Positions 25,340-34,297 of a stretch of 41,844 nt of DNA are shown in pieces (positions within the stretch are counted from its first letter, which is position 1; every line of letters begins with the position of its first letter). The notes below the pieces were generated by a model. That model was given only the letters and a program-made list of their open reading frames with translations, made no database searches and was not told the DNA's origin. Both the position numbers and the translations under genes were made by a program. The stretch lies in assembly GCA_946408025.1 (NCBI GenBank), contig CAMJQJ010000008.1:1-41844 (forward strand), in the 5' to 3' direction. The DNA is from an uncultured Faecalitalea sp. (lineage in GTDB: Bacteria > Bacillota_I > Bacilli_A > Erysipelotrichales > Erysipelotrichaceae).

Positions 25340-25376
25340 AAAAAAGACCATCTCATTGTACACAATGAAACGGTCT
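25340..25376 (-). terminator. Hairpin and U tract between addA and the permease
   Basis: Minus strand: AGACCGTTTCATTGT facing ACAATGAGATGGTCT, then six T. Two A/C mismatches of the plus strand become G·U pairs in the minus-strand RNA, so it is built to act there. It ends about ten bases before the permease ribosome site. It may terminate addBA transcription, attenuate the permease, or both. Confidence 0.75.
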
Positions 25377-25391
25377 GTTTCAAATGATTTA

Positions 25392-28300
25392 TTAATCTAG
25401 ACTAATAATTTTCATCAAATGAAAAGAATAGATGTATGTTTTGATTTTCTTGTTTGGTTCGATTGTGTGAATGGCTTTTTTATATGTATCTAGTTGAGAG
25501 TGATATTTATCAATCAGCTCATTCTCACTTTGAACTGTATCTGTCTTAAAATCCAATATGCAGATATGATCAGGAAGCCATGCGATCAAGTCGATAAAAC
25601 CATGGATGATCTTTTCGTTTTCTCTTGTGATATAGCTGCATTCAAATTCGTGTTTGTTTTGAAGCATCTCTTTATATGCCGGGCATTCATTTAAGCTTAA
25701 TAATTGTTTGATGTCTGTAGCTTGCAGGGTGAAATGATGTTTACTAGCGTAGTGGATACAATCTCCTTTTTGATATGGGTATGCACAATTGGCAACAATT
25801 TCATGAAACAAAGTACCACGTGAGGTTGAAATATTTTTATTTAGATCGATAACAGGCCATTCTGAAGATTGTTTGGCAGCTGAAGCCGTTTGCCCACTTA
25901 TGCTTGAAATGATACCTTGATAGACTTGACTGGTTTCGATGTCATCATCTTTTTTGCGAGGTAATGGGCGTTTATATAACTGATTTTTTTTATCTAGCTT
26001 AAACAGGGAAGAAGACTTGTTTAGATATGTATGCAAAAGCCATCCAGTATAGCTTGATTTTTCTAAGAGCGATAAAGTATTTAAACAAGAAGCATAATTA
26101 TTGATGTCATCAAGATAATCCACGATGACTAGTTCTTTTTCAGCTCGAGTTGTTGCAACATAGAATACTCGCATTTCCTCCTTTAAATCATCGTGATTTT
26201 TCTTGGTGACAAAAGAAAGGTGACTTAAGGATGTCCTTTTGAATTTTAAGCTTGGATCTAGAGCGTTTAAAGATATTCCTAAAACTGGATCGACTAGAAC
26301 AGGGTTGCCGGAATATTTATCTTTGGTTTCATGAGAGGAAAGAATATAGATGATAGGAAATTGAAGTCCTTTGGAATGATGCATGGTCTTGATTTTTACG
26401 ACATCGGCATCTTTTCCATAAGGGTACGCTTCTCCTACGGCATCCTGATTAGAATCATTTATGATTTGTTCAAGGAACAAATTTAAATCATTTTGTTCTT
26501 CAAATTGGCTTGCCATTTCTAAAAATTGGTCAAGGTTAGTTTTATCTTGATTAGTTGTATAATTAAAATAAAAATCATTATGACCATAAATGTGACGAAT
26601 TAAATCACTGATAGGTTCATTTTTATATTGTCTTAGTTGTTTCCAAGATTCTATGAATGGCTTATCTTTGACAAGTGAATAAAGAGAGACATTCTTTTCT
26701 TTGTCTAGACAACAACTGGCAATATCGTTGCTGGAAACATTGCCAATAGGAGAGCAAAGACTGGCCATAAGGGCAATGTCATCGCTAGGATCATTTAATG
26801 AAATAAGGGTTGATAATACGATTTGAATCGCATGATTTGTATAAAAACCATGATCAATTTCTGCAAGCACAGGTATTTCATAAGTTTCAAGAACCTTTTT
26901 TAGCTCTTCCTGAGGTGAATGTGTCCTTGTCAAGATGCATATGGAACTATAGGGAACCCCTTGTTCATGTTTTGTCAGGATATCATTGGCGATAAGGTCA
27001 TAGACATTGTTTTTATGAAGACTTTTTGCCTGGATCTTATTAAAGCTTTCCTCTTGATTTTCTATCCAGCTTAGATATTCAGTATAAAGAAAACGGACAG
27101 GATGCTGCTCTGAATCTTTTTGCCTGGCTGTTCCAACTTTGGCGATATCATCCTGGCGAAAGTTTTGTCCTAATAAACTTGTGTTCATTATATGGGCGTA
27201 AAACTCATTATTGAATTCAACGATACTTTGATTGGAACGATAGTTTTCATCCAGTACGATCAAACAAGAATTTTCATCTTTTTTATCCATGTGTCCCTGC
27301 ATGATTTCCGGTCTGGCTTGACGAAATCCATAAATAGATTGTTTGATATCACCAACACGGAAAACATTATCTTTTCGTGCAAAACATTGAATGATGTTTT
27401 CTTGAAGTTCATTTGTGTCCTGGAACTCATCGACAAGGATCATTTGATATTTATTACGAACTTCTTCTTGGATCATAGGTTGTTTTAAAAGTTTATAGGC
27501 AAAATGTTCCATATCAGTAAAGTCTATGATTTCCATATCAGCTTTCTTTTTCGCAAAAATTTCCATAGTCAATAAAGATAGAGTGCAGAATGTATTGATT
27601 CTTTCTATATTGTTATTTAGATCTTGATCATACTCTTCTTTTTCATATAAGACATTAAGGATATTTCCTTCAATTTTTTTAAACGCCCCTTGTTCTTTTT
27701 CGTAACTGATTTTATTGATTGTTTTCTTAAATCCGGGAGTGCTGTTGAAATAGATTTCAAATTGTTTTTTAAAAGAGGCATAATCGTGTTTATGAAGAGA
27801 TTCTAAGCACGTGTTCAAATATTCTTCTTTTAAGGTAAATAGTTGATTGTCTGCTTCTTTCATGTTTTTACAAATTTCAATCATAGATTCAATTTGCTCG
27901 ATAAAATATTGAAAGAACCAGTTGTATGTTTCCTGGCTGCAGGGCTTGTTCATCAAAGAAAGGATCCATTGAGTAGAGTCTGGTTTTGACATGGCAACAT
28001 TGATCAAATCACGAATACTGGAAAGAATATCATCTTCTGTTTTTCCCAATGCATTAAAGAAAAGCTTTAACTTTACAAAGTCTTTTGTATCTAAATTATT
28101 ACATGCTTCATTATATGCATCTAAGAAGGCTTTATTGGTTTGAGCGCTACTAGCCACAGATTTGGACATAGTATAAGAAATAGGAACTTTATAATAGTAA
28201 TTTTTAACAATGGATAAACAGAATCCATCAATTGTGCATATGCTTGCTGTCTCTAGTAAAGCCAATTGTGATTGAATATAGTCTGTTTGTGGTTTTTCTT

Positions 28301-28514
28301 GAAGACGCTTTTTTAGACGATCTTTCATTTCGTTGGCGGCATCTTCAGTAAATGTCATAGCTAAGATACGATCGATGGAAATCTTATCTACTAAAACAAG
28401 TTTACATAGTCTTTCGACAAGCACACTGGTTTTTCCACTACCGGCACTAGCACTGACAAGGATGTTTTTGCCGCGTAGATCGATAGCTTGTTGTTGAGCT
28501 TTAGAAAATGGCAT
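25392..28514 (-). CDS. addA: ATP-dependent helicase/nuclease subunit A
   Basis: Helicase-nuclease subunit of the AddAB (RexAB) double-strand-break repair complex, the Gram-positive counterpart of RecBCD. UvrD-type helicase motifs appear in order: Walker A ASAGSGKT at residues 22-29, DEFQDT (motif II), GDIKQSIYGFRQA (motif III), KTMHHSKGLQFP (motif V) and FYVATTRAEKELV (motif VI). The C-terminal PD-(D/E)XK nuclease shows GFIDLIAWLPDHICILDFKT and QLDTYKKAI, so it looks active. At 1040 residues it is shorter than the ~1230 of Bacillus. The start overlaps the addB stop by one base (TAATG). Confidence 0.95.
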   Translation of the reverse strand: MPFSKAQQQAIDLRGKNILVSASAGSGKTSVLVERLCKLVLVDKISIDRILAMTFTEDAANEMKDRLKKRLQEKPQTDYIQSQLALLETASICTIDGFCLSIVKNYYYKVPISYTMSKSVASSAQTNKAFLDAYNEACNNLDTKDFVKLKLFFNALGKTEDDILSSIRDLINVAMSKPDSTQWILSLMNKPCSQETYNWFFQYFIEQIESMIEICKNMKEADNQLFTLKEEYLNTCLESLHKHDYASFKKQFEIYFNSTPGFKKTINKISYEKEQGAFKKIEGNILNVLYEKEEYDQDLNNNIERINTFCTLSLLTMEIFAKKKADMEIIDFTDMEHFAYKLLKQPMIQEEVRNKYQMILVDEFQDTNELQENIIQCFARKDNVFRVGDIKQSIYGFRQARPEIMQGHMDKKDENSCLIVLDENYRSNQSIVEFNNEFYAHIMNTSLLGQNFRQDDIAKVGTARQKDSEQHPVRFLYTEYLSWIENQEESFNKIQAKSLHKNNVYDLIANDILTKHEQGVPYSSICILTRTHSPQEELKKVLETYEIPVLAEIDHGFYTNHAIQIVLSTLISLNDPSDDIALMASLCSPIGNVSSNDIASCCLDKEKNVSLYSLVKDKPFIESWKQLRQYKNEPISDLIRHIYGHNDFYFNYTTNQDKTNLDQFLEMASQFEEQNDLNLFLEQIINDSNQDAVGEAYPYGKDADVVKIKTMHHSKGLQFPIIYILSSHETKDKYSGNPVLVDPVLGISLNALDPSLKFKRTSLSHLSFVTKKNHDDLKEEMRVFYVATTRAEKELVIVDYLDDINNYASCLNTLSLLEKSSYTGWLLHTYLNKSSSLFKLDKKNQLYKRPLPRKKDDDIETSQVYQGIISSISGQTASAAKQSSEWPVIDLNKNISTSRGTLFHEIVANCAYPYQKGDCIHYASKHHFTLQATDIKQLLSLNECPAYKEMLQNKHEFECSYITRENEKIIHGFIDLIAWLPDHICILDFKTDTVQSENELIDKYHSQLDTYKKAIHTIEPNKKIKTYIYSFHLMKIISLD

Positions 28515-31087
28515 TATTGATCCTCCTTGTTCGTTCTGTTTGGTTTTATTACTTCATTGCGAGCGTTGCGGCAAATCATACGATATGCACAATAATTACA
28601 GGCGTTAGCTTCATGATCTGGACGAATGTTTCCAGAAAGGATGTCTTTGGTCAAGTTGATTATGATTTCAGCGTGTCTTTGCTTAAGTTCCTCGAAAGAA
28701 GGACTGTCTTTTTTTGTGATAAAAAGATTATCTTCATCACAATATGTTGTAATGTCTTGATAAGTCCATCCCTTAAGTTTCTTTTGTTGGATAAAAGCAT
28801 CTAGGGATTCGCTAATTTCGATTTTTGTGCTCTCAGGTGTCTTTTTTCGATAATTTAAACGCCAAGGTTTATGTGAAACAGGGGAGCTTTTTAAAGAAAT
28901 ATAAAAACTTCCTGTTGGAATCAATCTGGTCTGAGCTTGTGTGGTAATCGTATAGGTTGCTAGTTGAAGAGAAGTTCCGTTTTCAAAGTCGCTAACTTTT
29001 AGATCTTTGTCACTGGATTTATAGTCGAAGATACAAAAAGATGTCTTAGAAGTATCGATACGGTCAACATAACCGTATAATTCAATGGTCATATCTTGCC
29101 AGGGGATCGAGTATGAGAACTTTTGTTCTTGTTTGAAAATATTCATATGCCAATTTTTTTCGAAATAGATTAATTGTTCTAAAATGAGTTCTGTTTTGAT
29201 CTGAAGTTCCTGAATTTGAGCATTGATCCACTTCTCTTTGTTTGGGAAAATCTTTTTGGCGAATCGAAATTCATTTTCAATAACCTCATGTATTTGTTCA
29301 GCATTCACGTTAACGTAATCTTTTTTGTGTTTTGAGGTTAATGTTTCTAGGATATGATGAAGGATCGTACCTCTAATACGGATATCGTGCCAATCTTGGT
29401 TTTCTTTAAGGTAAAGACCATAACGAATAAAATGTTTTAAAGGACATTTCGCAAAAGTTTCAAGACGAGAAATTGAACCGATAAATGTTTTATGGTTTAA
29501 ATAGAGCTTGTTGGCAAGATCCTGACTTAGCTCAAATTGAGGTGTTTTAAATCGTGAATGTTCACGAATCGCAACGAATTCGCTAGGCATGTTCATGTAG
29601 GTATCAATCTGCATGTTTTTTTCAAGAGCTTTAGATTGATATGTGGATTGAGGGGTGATGACATACAGCTCTTTTGCCTGATCGAGTGTTTTGTAAAGTT
29701 GTTCAATTTGAAAATCAATACGTTCTCTAAGGCTAGGCAATTCAGTGTTTTGGATGTATGCTTCATCAAAAATACCCGTTTTTAAAGATAGGATGTTAAG
29801 GTCTTTGGCATCAGCGCTCAAAATGAAAATGATATCTTTTAATGGGGAGATGTCATTAAGTGTGCCAATCAAAATGCCTTGATAAGTTTCCGGTGTTCTG
29901 TGTTCTTGTATTTTATTTATGGCATCTATCAATAAATCTAGGTCTTTCTCTTGTTTTAAGAATGGTTTTGCCTGTGTGATCAAATCAATGATTTGATGAA
30001 GGGTGATAAGATCATTAGAAGATAGTTGAGGATATTGTTCTTTAAGCTCATTGAGTATTTCCAAAATATTTTCATGGCTCCATGTAAAGATCTGACTATG
30101 TTCATTAAGCCACTTTTGAGTGTATGCTTCAAGATTTTGATAGGTTTGATATGTGAATTCTTCAATCAAAGAATTTTCCTGGTATTCAATTTGATTGATT
30201 GGATATGCGCCTGGGTAGGCAAAAGGAAAAAGATCAAAATATTTTTGGATTAGATCTTCTTGATAAAATTTAGAGACAAAGTTTTTAAAACTATCTAATG
30301 ATTTATCTTTTAACCATGTTAAACCTACAATGATTTTTTGACTTAATATGGAAGGTGTTTTTTTATTCAACAAAGTATAAGGTATCTTGTAATGATCAAA
30401 CATTTGACACAACACCTGTGTATCACTTAAAGAAGAAACAGCGATTTGAATATCATCGGCATTCATCTTGTTTTCCAGAATGGTTTTTGCGACAACAGAT
30501 GCCTGTGTTCTAGCGTTGGAACATGTGTAATAGTGCTTGTTGGGTAAGGGATTATTTTCCAATATATGGGCGTTATTTTCTAAAAGAAAACGAATCCAGA
30601 TGTATTCGGTATCGGTAAATATTCTTCTTAAAATATAAACATTAGAAAAATCTTGTTTTTTTAGCTCGTTGATCGTCTTGGATGTGTATGATTCTTTTAA
30701 TGGGATATCTTTGATCAAATGAATAACTTCTTTTAGGTCTTTTTCTTTTTGTGTGTTATCTTTTAACTTGGAAAAGTCAAAATCGAAAGAATAGGCCCAT
30801 GCGATAAAGGTTAAACACGAACTTAAAAAATCAGGAGCATCTTTACTGGAAAAAAAGGCATTATCTTGAGAAAGAGCCTGAAGCTTTTCTTTATATTGAT
30901 ATAAGATCTCGACATGTGAAGGTAAATTATCTGGGAAATATGGAGTTATAAAAGCATTTAAGCTCATAACTTTTATGGAGAGCGTATTGCCTTTTGACTT
31001 AAGAATCTTATCATATAGAGGAAGATGTAAAGAAGCATCGGCTAAAATAATAGAATTATTGACAATATCAAACATAGTAATCACCAT
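28514..31087 (-). CDS. addB: AddB/RexB helicase-nuclease subunit
   Basis: Partner of AddA in break repair. The C-terminal nuclease is intact, with GYVDRIDTSKTSFCIFDYKS and the LQLATY helix. The four iron-sulphur cysteines are present: one in FAKCPLKHFI and three in ACNYCAYRMICRN. The N terminus lacks the Walker A motif of Bacillus AddB, and at 857 residues it is short, so it resembles the streptococcal RexB type. The start is uncertain: ATG 31087 sits six bases after a perfect -10 with no Shine-Dalgarno, and an alternative ATG at 31075 (MFDIVNNS) has a weak GGTGA. Confidence 0.9.
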   Translation of the reverse strand: MVITMFDIVNNSIILADASLHLPLYDKILKSKGNTLSIKVMSLNAFITPYFPDNLPSHVEILYQYKEKLQALSQDNAFFSSKDAPDFLSSCLTFIAWAYSFDFDFSKLKDNTQKEKDLKEVIHLIKDIPLKESYTSKTINELKKQDFSNVYILRRIFTDTEYIWIRFLLENNAHILENNPLPNKHYYTCSNARTQASVVAKTILENKMNADDIQIAVSSLSDTQVLCQMFDHYKIPYTLLNKKTPSILSQKIIVGLTWLKDKSLDSFKNFVSKFYQEDLIQKYFDLFPFAYPGAYPINQIEYQENSLIEEFTYQTYQNLEAYTQKWLNEHSQIFTWSHENILEILNELKEQYPQLSSNDLITLHQIIDLITQAKPFLKQEKDLDLLIDAINKIQEHRTPETYQGILIGTLNDISPLKDIIFILSADAKDLNILSLKTGIFDEAYIQNTELPSLRERIDFQIEQLYKTLDQAKELYVITPQSTYQSKALEKNMQIDTYMNMPSEFVAIREHSRFKTPQFELSQDLANKLYLNHKTFIGSISRLETFAKCPLKHFIRYGLYLKENQDWHDIRIRGTILHHILETLTSKHKKDYVNVNAEQIHEVIENEFRFAKKIFPNKEKWINAQIQELQIKTELILEQLIYFEKNWHMNIFKQEQKFSYSIPWQDMTIELYGYVDRIDTSKTSFCIFDYKSSDKDLKVSDFENGTSLQLATYTITTQAQTRLIPTGSFYISLKSSPVSHKPWRLNYRKKTPESTKIEISESLDAFIQQKKLKGWTYQDITTYCDEDNLFITKKDSPSFEELKQRHAEIIINLTKDILSGNIRPDHEANACNYCAYRMICRNARNEVIKPNRTNKEDQ

Positions 31088-31092
31088 TACAC

Positions 31093-31098
31093 ATTATA
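31093..31098 (-). promoter_or_regulatory. -10 element next to the addB start
   Basis: Minus strand TGTTATAAT, a consensus -10 with TG extension. Five bases separate it from ATG 31087, so an mRNA from here would be leaderless or start just inside the first codons. No -35 is evident. Confidence 0.45.
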
Positions 31099-31124
31099 AC
31101 AGAAATGAACTATAATGACCTTAC

Positions 31125-31292
31125 TTAGAATAGCAGCTTATACTTCATGATGATCAATACCATATCGATCGATAAGATCATGATGAATAACATGGTCAAT
31201 ATAAAGAAGGATATCCATTTTCTTAATGATTTGTAATTAATATTTTGAAATTTTTTTATTATTTTTAGAGTTAATTTATATATTTTTTTCAT
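31125..31292 (-). CDS. Small single-pass membrane protein, not in the ORF track
   Basis: A 55-codon ORF below the track's length cut-off. A ribosome site AAGGGGA lies five to six bases before ATG. The N-terminal half is strongly basic (MKKIYKLTLKIIKKFQ, then KSLRKW). The C-terminal half is one hydrophobic helix (ISFFILTMLFIMILSIDMVLII) ending MKYKLLF. This is a typical small membrane protein pattern, inside-positive with the basic end in the cytoplasm. It ends 37 bases before the addB start and points the same way, so it could be the first gene of that unit, although a separate -10 lies between. I do not recognise it. Chance occurrence in AT-rich DNA is possible but made less likely by the ribosome site. 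Confidence 0.5.
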   Translation of the reverse strand: MKKIYKLTLKIIKKFQNINYKSLRKWISFFILTMLFIMILSIDMVLIIMKYKLLF

Positions 31293-31581
31293 TATGTCCC
31301 CTTATTTATAAGAGTATCTAACTAAGTTGAAATAAAAAGTCAAGATAAGTTTATTAAATGGTATCTTATCAGGAATAATAGGTAATTTATTTTCGTAAAT
31401 GTTCGAAATTGTTTGTTAATTTTGTCGATTTTAACGGATTTTTTCTCAAAAAAAGCAAATTTTTAATGATTATACGCTTAAAATTCTTGTCTATATTATA
31501 AAATTTTGTTAAATTAGTAGTATATATTAGATTATACATTTTATATACCTAATATGGAAATCGGATTGGAGGTCCTTGAAG
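31293..31581. other. AT-rich intergenic region upstream of the BlaI-family gene
   Basis: About 290 bases between the small membrane ORF and the BlaI-family gene. No coding frame is seen. It contains a dyad ATATTAG ... CTAATAT (31524-31555, 18-base spacer) in the likely promoter area of the BlaI gene, with TTGTTA-16-TAGATT as a weak promoter. The dyad could be an operator, but related 8-mers occur elsewhere in this AT-rich window. Confidence 0.4.
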
Positions 31582-31947
31582 ATGGCAACAAAACATTTAA
31601 CGGTTCGAGAAAATGAAATTATGGAAATTTTCTGGCATTCAGATAACCCTTTAAGTGCTAATGACGTATATAATGTTCAACCAGAATTAAGTAAGAATAC
31701 GATTCAGGCAGTTTTGCGAAAGCTTCTTAAAATGAATTATCTAGAAGTGGCAGGAATAGGTTATAATAAAAATTCTTTAACTAGAGAATTTAAGGCATCT
31801 ATTTCTCAAAGTCAGTATTTCAGCAATTTCTTAGTAGAAAGTGAGTCTTTTCAATTAGCTTGTCAGTTTGTCAAGAAAACAAAAGATACAAAATCACTTG
31901 AAGAACTGGAAAATCTGATTCAGGAAAGAATAAAAAAATTATCTTAG
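31582..31947 (+). CDS. BlaI/MecI-family transcriptional repressor (orphan)
   Basis: Winged-helix repressor of the BlaI/MecI/CopY type, 121 residues. The N-terminal LTVRENEIMEIFWHSDNPLS matches the family start, followed by the recognition helix region LSKNTIQAVLRKLLKMNYLE. The C-terminal dimerisation part ends EELENLIQERIKKLS. I use ATG 31582 with GGAGG nine bases upstream. The track's TTG at 31576 is too close to that site. Unusually, no M56/BlaR1-type protease is adjacent. The only M56 gene in the window is about 11 kb away and carries a broken blaI of its own. Whether the two pair in trans is unknown. Confidence 0.88.
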   Translation: MATKHLTVRENEIMEIFWHSDNPLSANDVYNVQPELSKNTIQAVLRKLLKMNYLEVAGIGYNKNSLTREFKASISQSQYFSNFLVESESFQLACQFVKKTKDTKSLEELENLIQERIKKLS

Positions 31948-31954
31948 TGTATTT

Positions 31955-31983
31955 AAATCTGATCTTATGATTAGATTTTTTTG
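31955..31983 (+). terminator. Terminator of the BlaI-family gene
   Basis: AAATCTGATC, loop TTAT, GATTAGATTT (ten pairs, one G·U), then TTTTT. Confidence 0.85.
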
Positions 31984-31987
31984 TACA

Positions 31988-32020
31988 AAAAAAGCCATGG
32001 AAATTTCTATGGCTTTTTAT
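31988..32020. terminator. Bidirectional terminator before the FAD gene end
   Basis: AAAAAGCCAT ... ATGGCTTTTT with T tails on both strands. It most likely serves the minus-strand FAD protein gene. Confidence 0.8.
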
Positions 32021-32022
32021 TT

Positions 32023-33396
32023 TTATAGGTTTTCGGCAATTGTTCTAGCGACATATACTCCAGAAGCACTCGCATGGCTGAGTGAGTGTGTAACTCCTGA
32101 GCAGTCTCCAATGACATACAAACCTTTATGCTTTGTTTCAAGGTGTTTATCTACTTTTACCTGCATGTTATAAAACTTAACTTCTACACCATATAATAAA
32201 GTATCATCGCTTGCAGTTGAAGGGCACACTTTATCTAGAGCGTAAATCATTTCGATGATGTCATCTAATTGGCGTTTAGGGATAACTAAAGATAAATCTC
32301 CTGGCGTAGCTTTTAAGGTAGGAGTCACAAAACCAGATTCAATACGGCTAGGTGTTGATCTTTGACCACGAATTAAATCACCAAAACGTTGTACGATGAC
32401 ACCGCCTCCTAACATATTAGAAAGACGGGCAATGCTTTCTCCATATTGGTTACTGCTGGAGAAAGGTTCCGTGAAATGATTTGATACCAATAAGGCAAAG
32501 TTGGTGTTGTTTGTAAAGCGAGCTGGATCTTCATAGCTATGTCCATTTACTGTTACGATACCATTTGTATTTTCATTAACAACAACACCTTTTGGATTCA
32601 TACAGAAAGTACGAACACGGTCTTGATATTTTTTAGAGCGATATACGATTTTTGATTCATATAATGAATCTGTTAATTCGCTGAATGTATCGGCTGAAAG
32701 TTCAACGCGCACACCAATGTCAACGCGATCGCTTTTTGTTTCGATTCCTAAGTTGGAACAGATAGATTCCATCCATTTGCTTCCAGAACGGCCAGTAGAG
32801 ATAATGCATTGTTTTGAAGTAAAGGTTTTATCTTCACTTTTTACCTGATAACCATTATCTATTTTATCAACAGTTTGGATTGCGGTATAGAAATGAAAGT
32901 CAACACGATCTTTTAATTGATTGTATAGATTTTCTAACACAATGTAATTGATATCCGTTCCTAAGTGGCGGACTTTCGCCTTTAAAAGGTGAAGATCGTT
33001 CTGTAAACATTTTTTGGCAATTGTTGGGTCCTGATTGGCATAAAGACGTGTCTTAGAACCACCATACTGGCAGTTGATCTCATCTACGTATTCCATTAGA
33101 TCAATGGCTTCCTGTTTTCCGACATAGGCGTATAAATCACCGCCGAATTCATTTGTGATGTTGTATTTTCCATCGCTAAATGCGCCGGCTCCACCAAATC
33201 CATTCATAATGGCACAAGTCTTACAGTTAATGCAGGACTTGATTTTCTTTCCGTCAATTGGACATTTTCTTTTTTCTAATGGTCCTCCTGTTTCGAAGAT
33301 ACCAATTTTTAATTCTGGTTTTAATTTGATAAGCTCATAAGCAGAAAAGATTCCACCGGGACCAGCCCCGATGATAATGATGTCATAATCGTGCAT
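32023..33396 (-). CDS. FAD-dependent dehydrogenase (COG2509 type)
   Basis: A 457-residue flavoprotein of the uncharacterised FAD-dependent dehydrogenase group. The dinucleotide-binding motif DIIIIGAGPGGIFSAYEL is at the N terminus. It is followed by a cysteine cluster, KCPIDGKKIKSCINCKTC, that could bind a metal or act in redox. GFGGAGAFSDGKYN is a signature of the group. The C-terminal GLYVIGDCSGVTHSLSHASASGV is the second FAD motif. The substrate is not known. The ribosome site is GGAGG, and it has its own consensus-like promoter. It lies downstream of deoD on the same strand but with a separate promoter. Confidence 0.85.
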   Translation of the reverse strand: MHDYDIIIIGAGPGGIFSAYELIKLKPELKIGIFETGGPLEKRKCPIDGKKIKSCINCKTCAIMNGFGGAGAFSDGKYNITNEFGGDLYAYVGKQEAIDLMEYVDEINCQYGGSKTRLYANQDPTIAKKCLQNDLHLLKAKVRHLGTDINYIVLENLYNQLKDRVDFHFYTAIQTVDKIDNGYQVKSEDKTFTSKQCIISTGRSGSKWMESICSNLGIETKSDRVDIGVRVELSADTFSELTDSLYESKIVYRSKKYQDRVRTFCMNPKGVVVNENTNGIVTVNGHSYEDPARFTNNTNFALLVSNHFTEPFSSSNQYGESIARLSNMLGGGVIVQRFGDLIRGQRSTPSRIESGFVTPTLKATPGDLSLVIPKRQLDDIIEMIYALDKVCPSTASDDTLLYGVEVKFYNMQVKVDKHLETKHKGLYVIGDCSGVTHSLSHASASGVYVARTIAENL

Positions 33397-33448
33397 GTTT
33401 TTTCCTCCAAAAGGCCATGTTTTTTATTTTGATCAGTTAGCCTGAATA

Positions 33449-33477
33449 ATTATACGGATGGTCAAACTATTTTACAA
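33449..33477 (-). promoter_or_regulatory. Promoter of the FAD dehydrogenase gene
   Basis: Minus strand: -35 TTGTAA (33472-33477), 17-base spacer, -10 TATAAT (33449-33454). It lies just past the deoD stop. I see no clear terminator after deoD. Confidence 0.65.
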
Positions 33478-33485
33478 GTGAAAAA

Positions 33486-34196
33486 CTATATTCTTAAAGT
33501 TGTTTCTAATGCTAGCTTGATCATAGTATCAAAACTTTTTTCTCTTTGTTTGCTGGTGAGGTTTTCATCGTGAACAAAAGAATCAGAAATGGTACAGATG
33601 CAGGCTGCTTTTTTGTTTAAAACATGGGCGTTATGAAACAAGGCAAAGCTTTCCATTTCCACAGCTGCGCATCCGTTTTTTATTGCGATGTCTTGTGCTT
33701 GATTTGTTTCGTGATAAAATACGTCACTGGAATGAAGACGACATTCTTTTAAATTGATGTTCATGATCTTGGCAGTATCTTTGATTGACTGGTTTGTCCA
33801 AGGAGTTGGATATTGAACGTCGCTCCCTTCACCAGATTGAACTTTGGCAAATGTAGATTCAGACCAGCAGGATGTAGCTAATAATACATCCATGGCGTGA
33901 AGTTCTGGGATATATCCTCCACATGAGCCAATGCGTATGATGGTATCTACATCATAGAATTTAAATAGTTCATAGGAATAGATACCAATGCTTGGCATAC
34001 CCATTCCAGATGCCATAACAGAAATTTTCTTGTTTTTGTATGTTCCTGTATAGCCTAAAACGTTGCGTACGGTGTTAAAACAAATAGGATTATCTAAATA
34101 ATTTTCAGCGATGAATTTTGCGCGTAAAGGATCACCGGGCATTAAGACGATCTTGGCAATTTCACCATTCTGTGCATTATTGTGTGGTGTGCTCAT
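33486..34196 (-). CDS. deoD: Purine-nucleoside phosphorylase, DeoD type
   Basis: Splits purine (deoxy)nucleosides into base and (deoxy)ribose-1-phosphate for salvage. It belongs to the hexameric DeoD class: the N-terminal MSTPHNNAQNGEIAKIVLMPGDPLRAKFIAE is typical, with GMGMPSIGIYSYEL and RIGSCGGY for phosphate and ribose binding. AVEMESFALF, and TISDSFVHDE with the catalytic Asp, follow. The length of 236 residues is standard. AAGGAGG precedes ATG. It is divergent from the yitT operon. With the pur operon and the NCS2 permease, it completes synthesis, uptake and salvage of purines in this window. Confidence 0.95.
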   Translation of the reverse strand: MSTPHNNAQNGEIAKIVLMPGDPLRAKFIAENYLDNPICFNTVRNVLGYTGTYKNKKISVMASGMGMPSIGIYSYELFKFYDVDTIIRIGSCGGYIPELHAMDVLLATSCWSESTFAKVQSGEGSDVQYPTPWTNQSIKDTAKIMNINLKECRLHSSDVFYHETNQAQDIAIKNGCAAVEMESFALFHNAHVLNKKAACICTISDSFVHDENLTSKQREKSFDTMIKLALETTLRI

Positions 34197-34242
34197 AAAC
34201 AGGCCTCCTTGTATTATAAGAATATCATATTCATTGGTTTTA

Positions 34243-34271
34243 TTGACATAAAAAGAAACAAAGGATATTAT
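34243..34271 (+). promoter_or_regulatory. Strong promoter of the yitT-tagO operon
   Basis: -35 TTGACA (34243-34248), 17-base spacer, -10 TATTAT (34266-34271). The start codon at 34298 follows AGAGGG. This is the best -35 match in the window. Confidence 0.75.
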
Positions 34272-34297
34272 TCGTAATATAAAAGAGGGTATTGATT

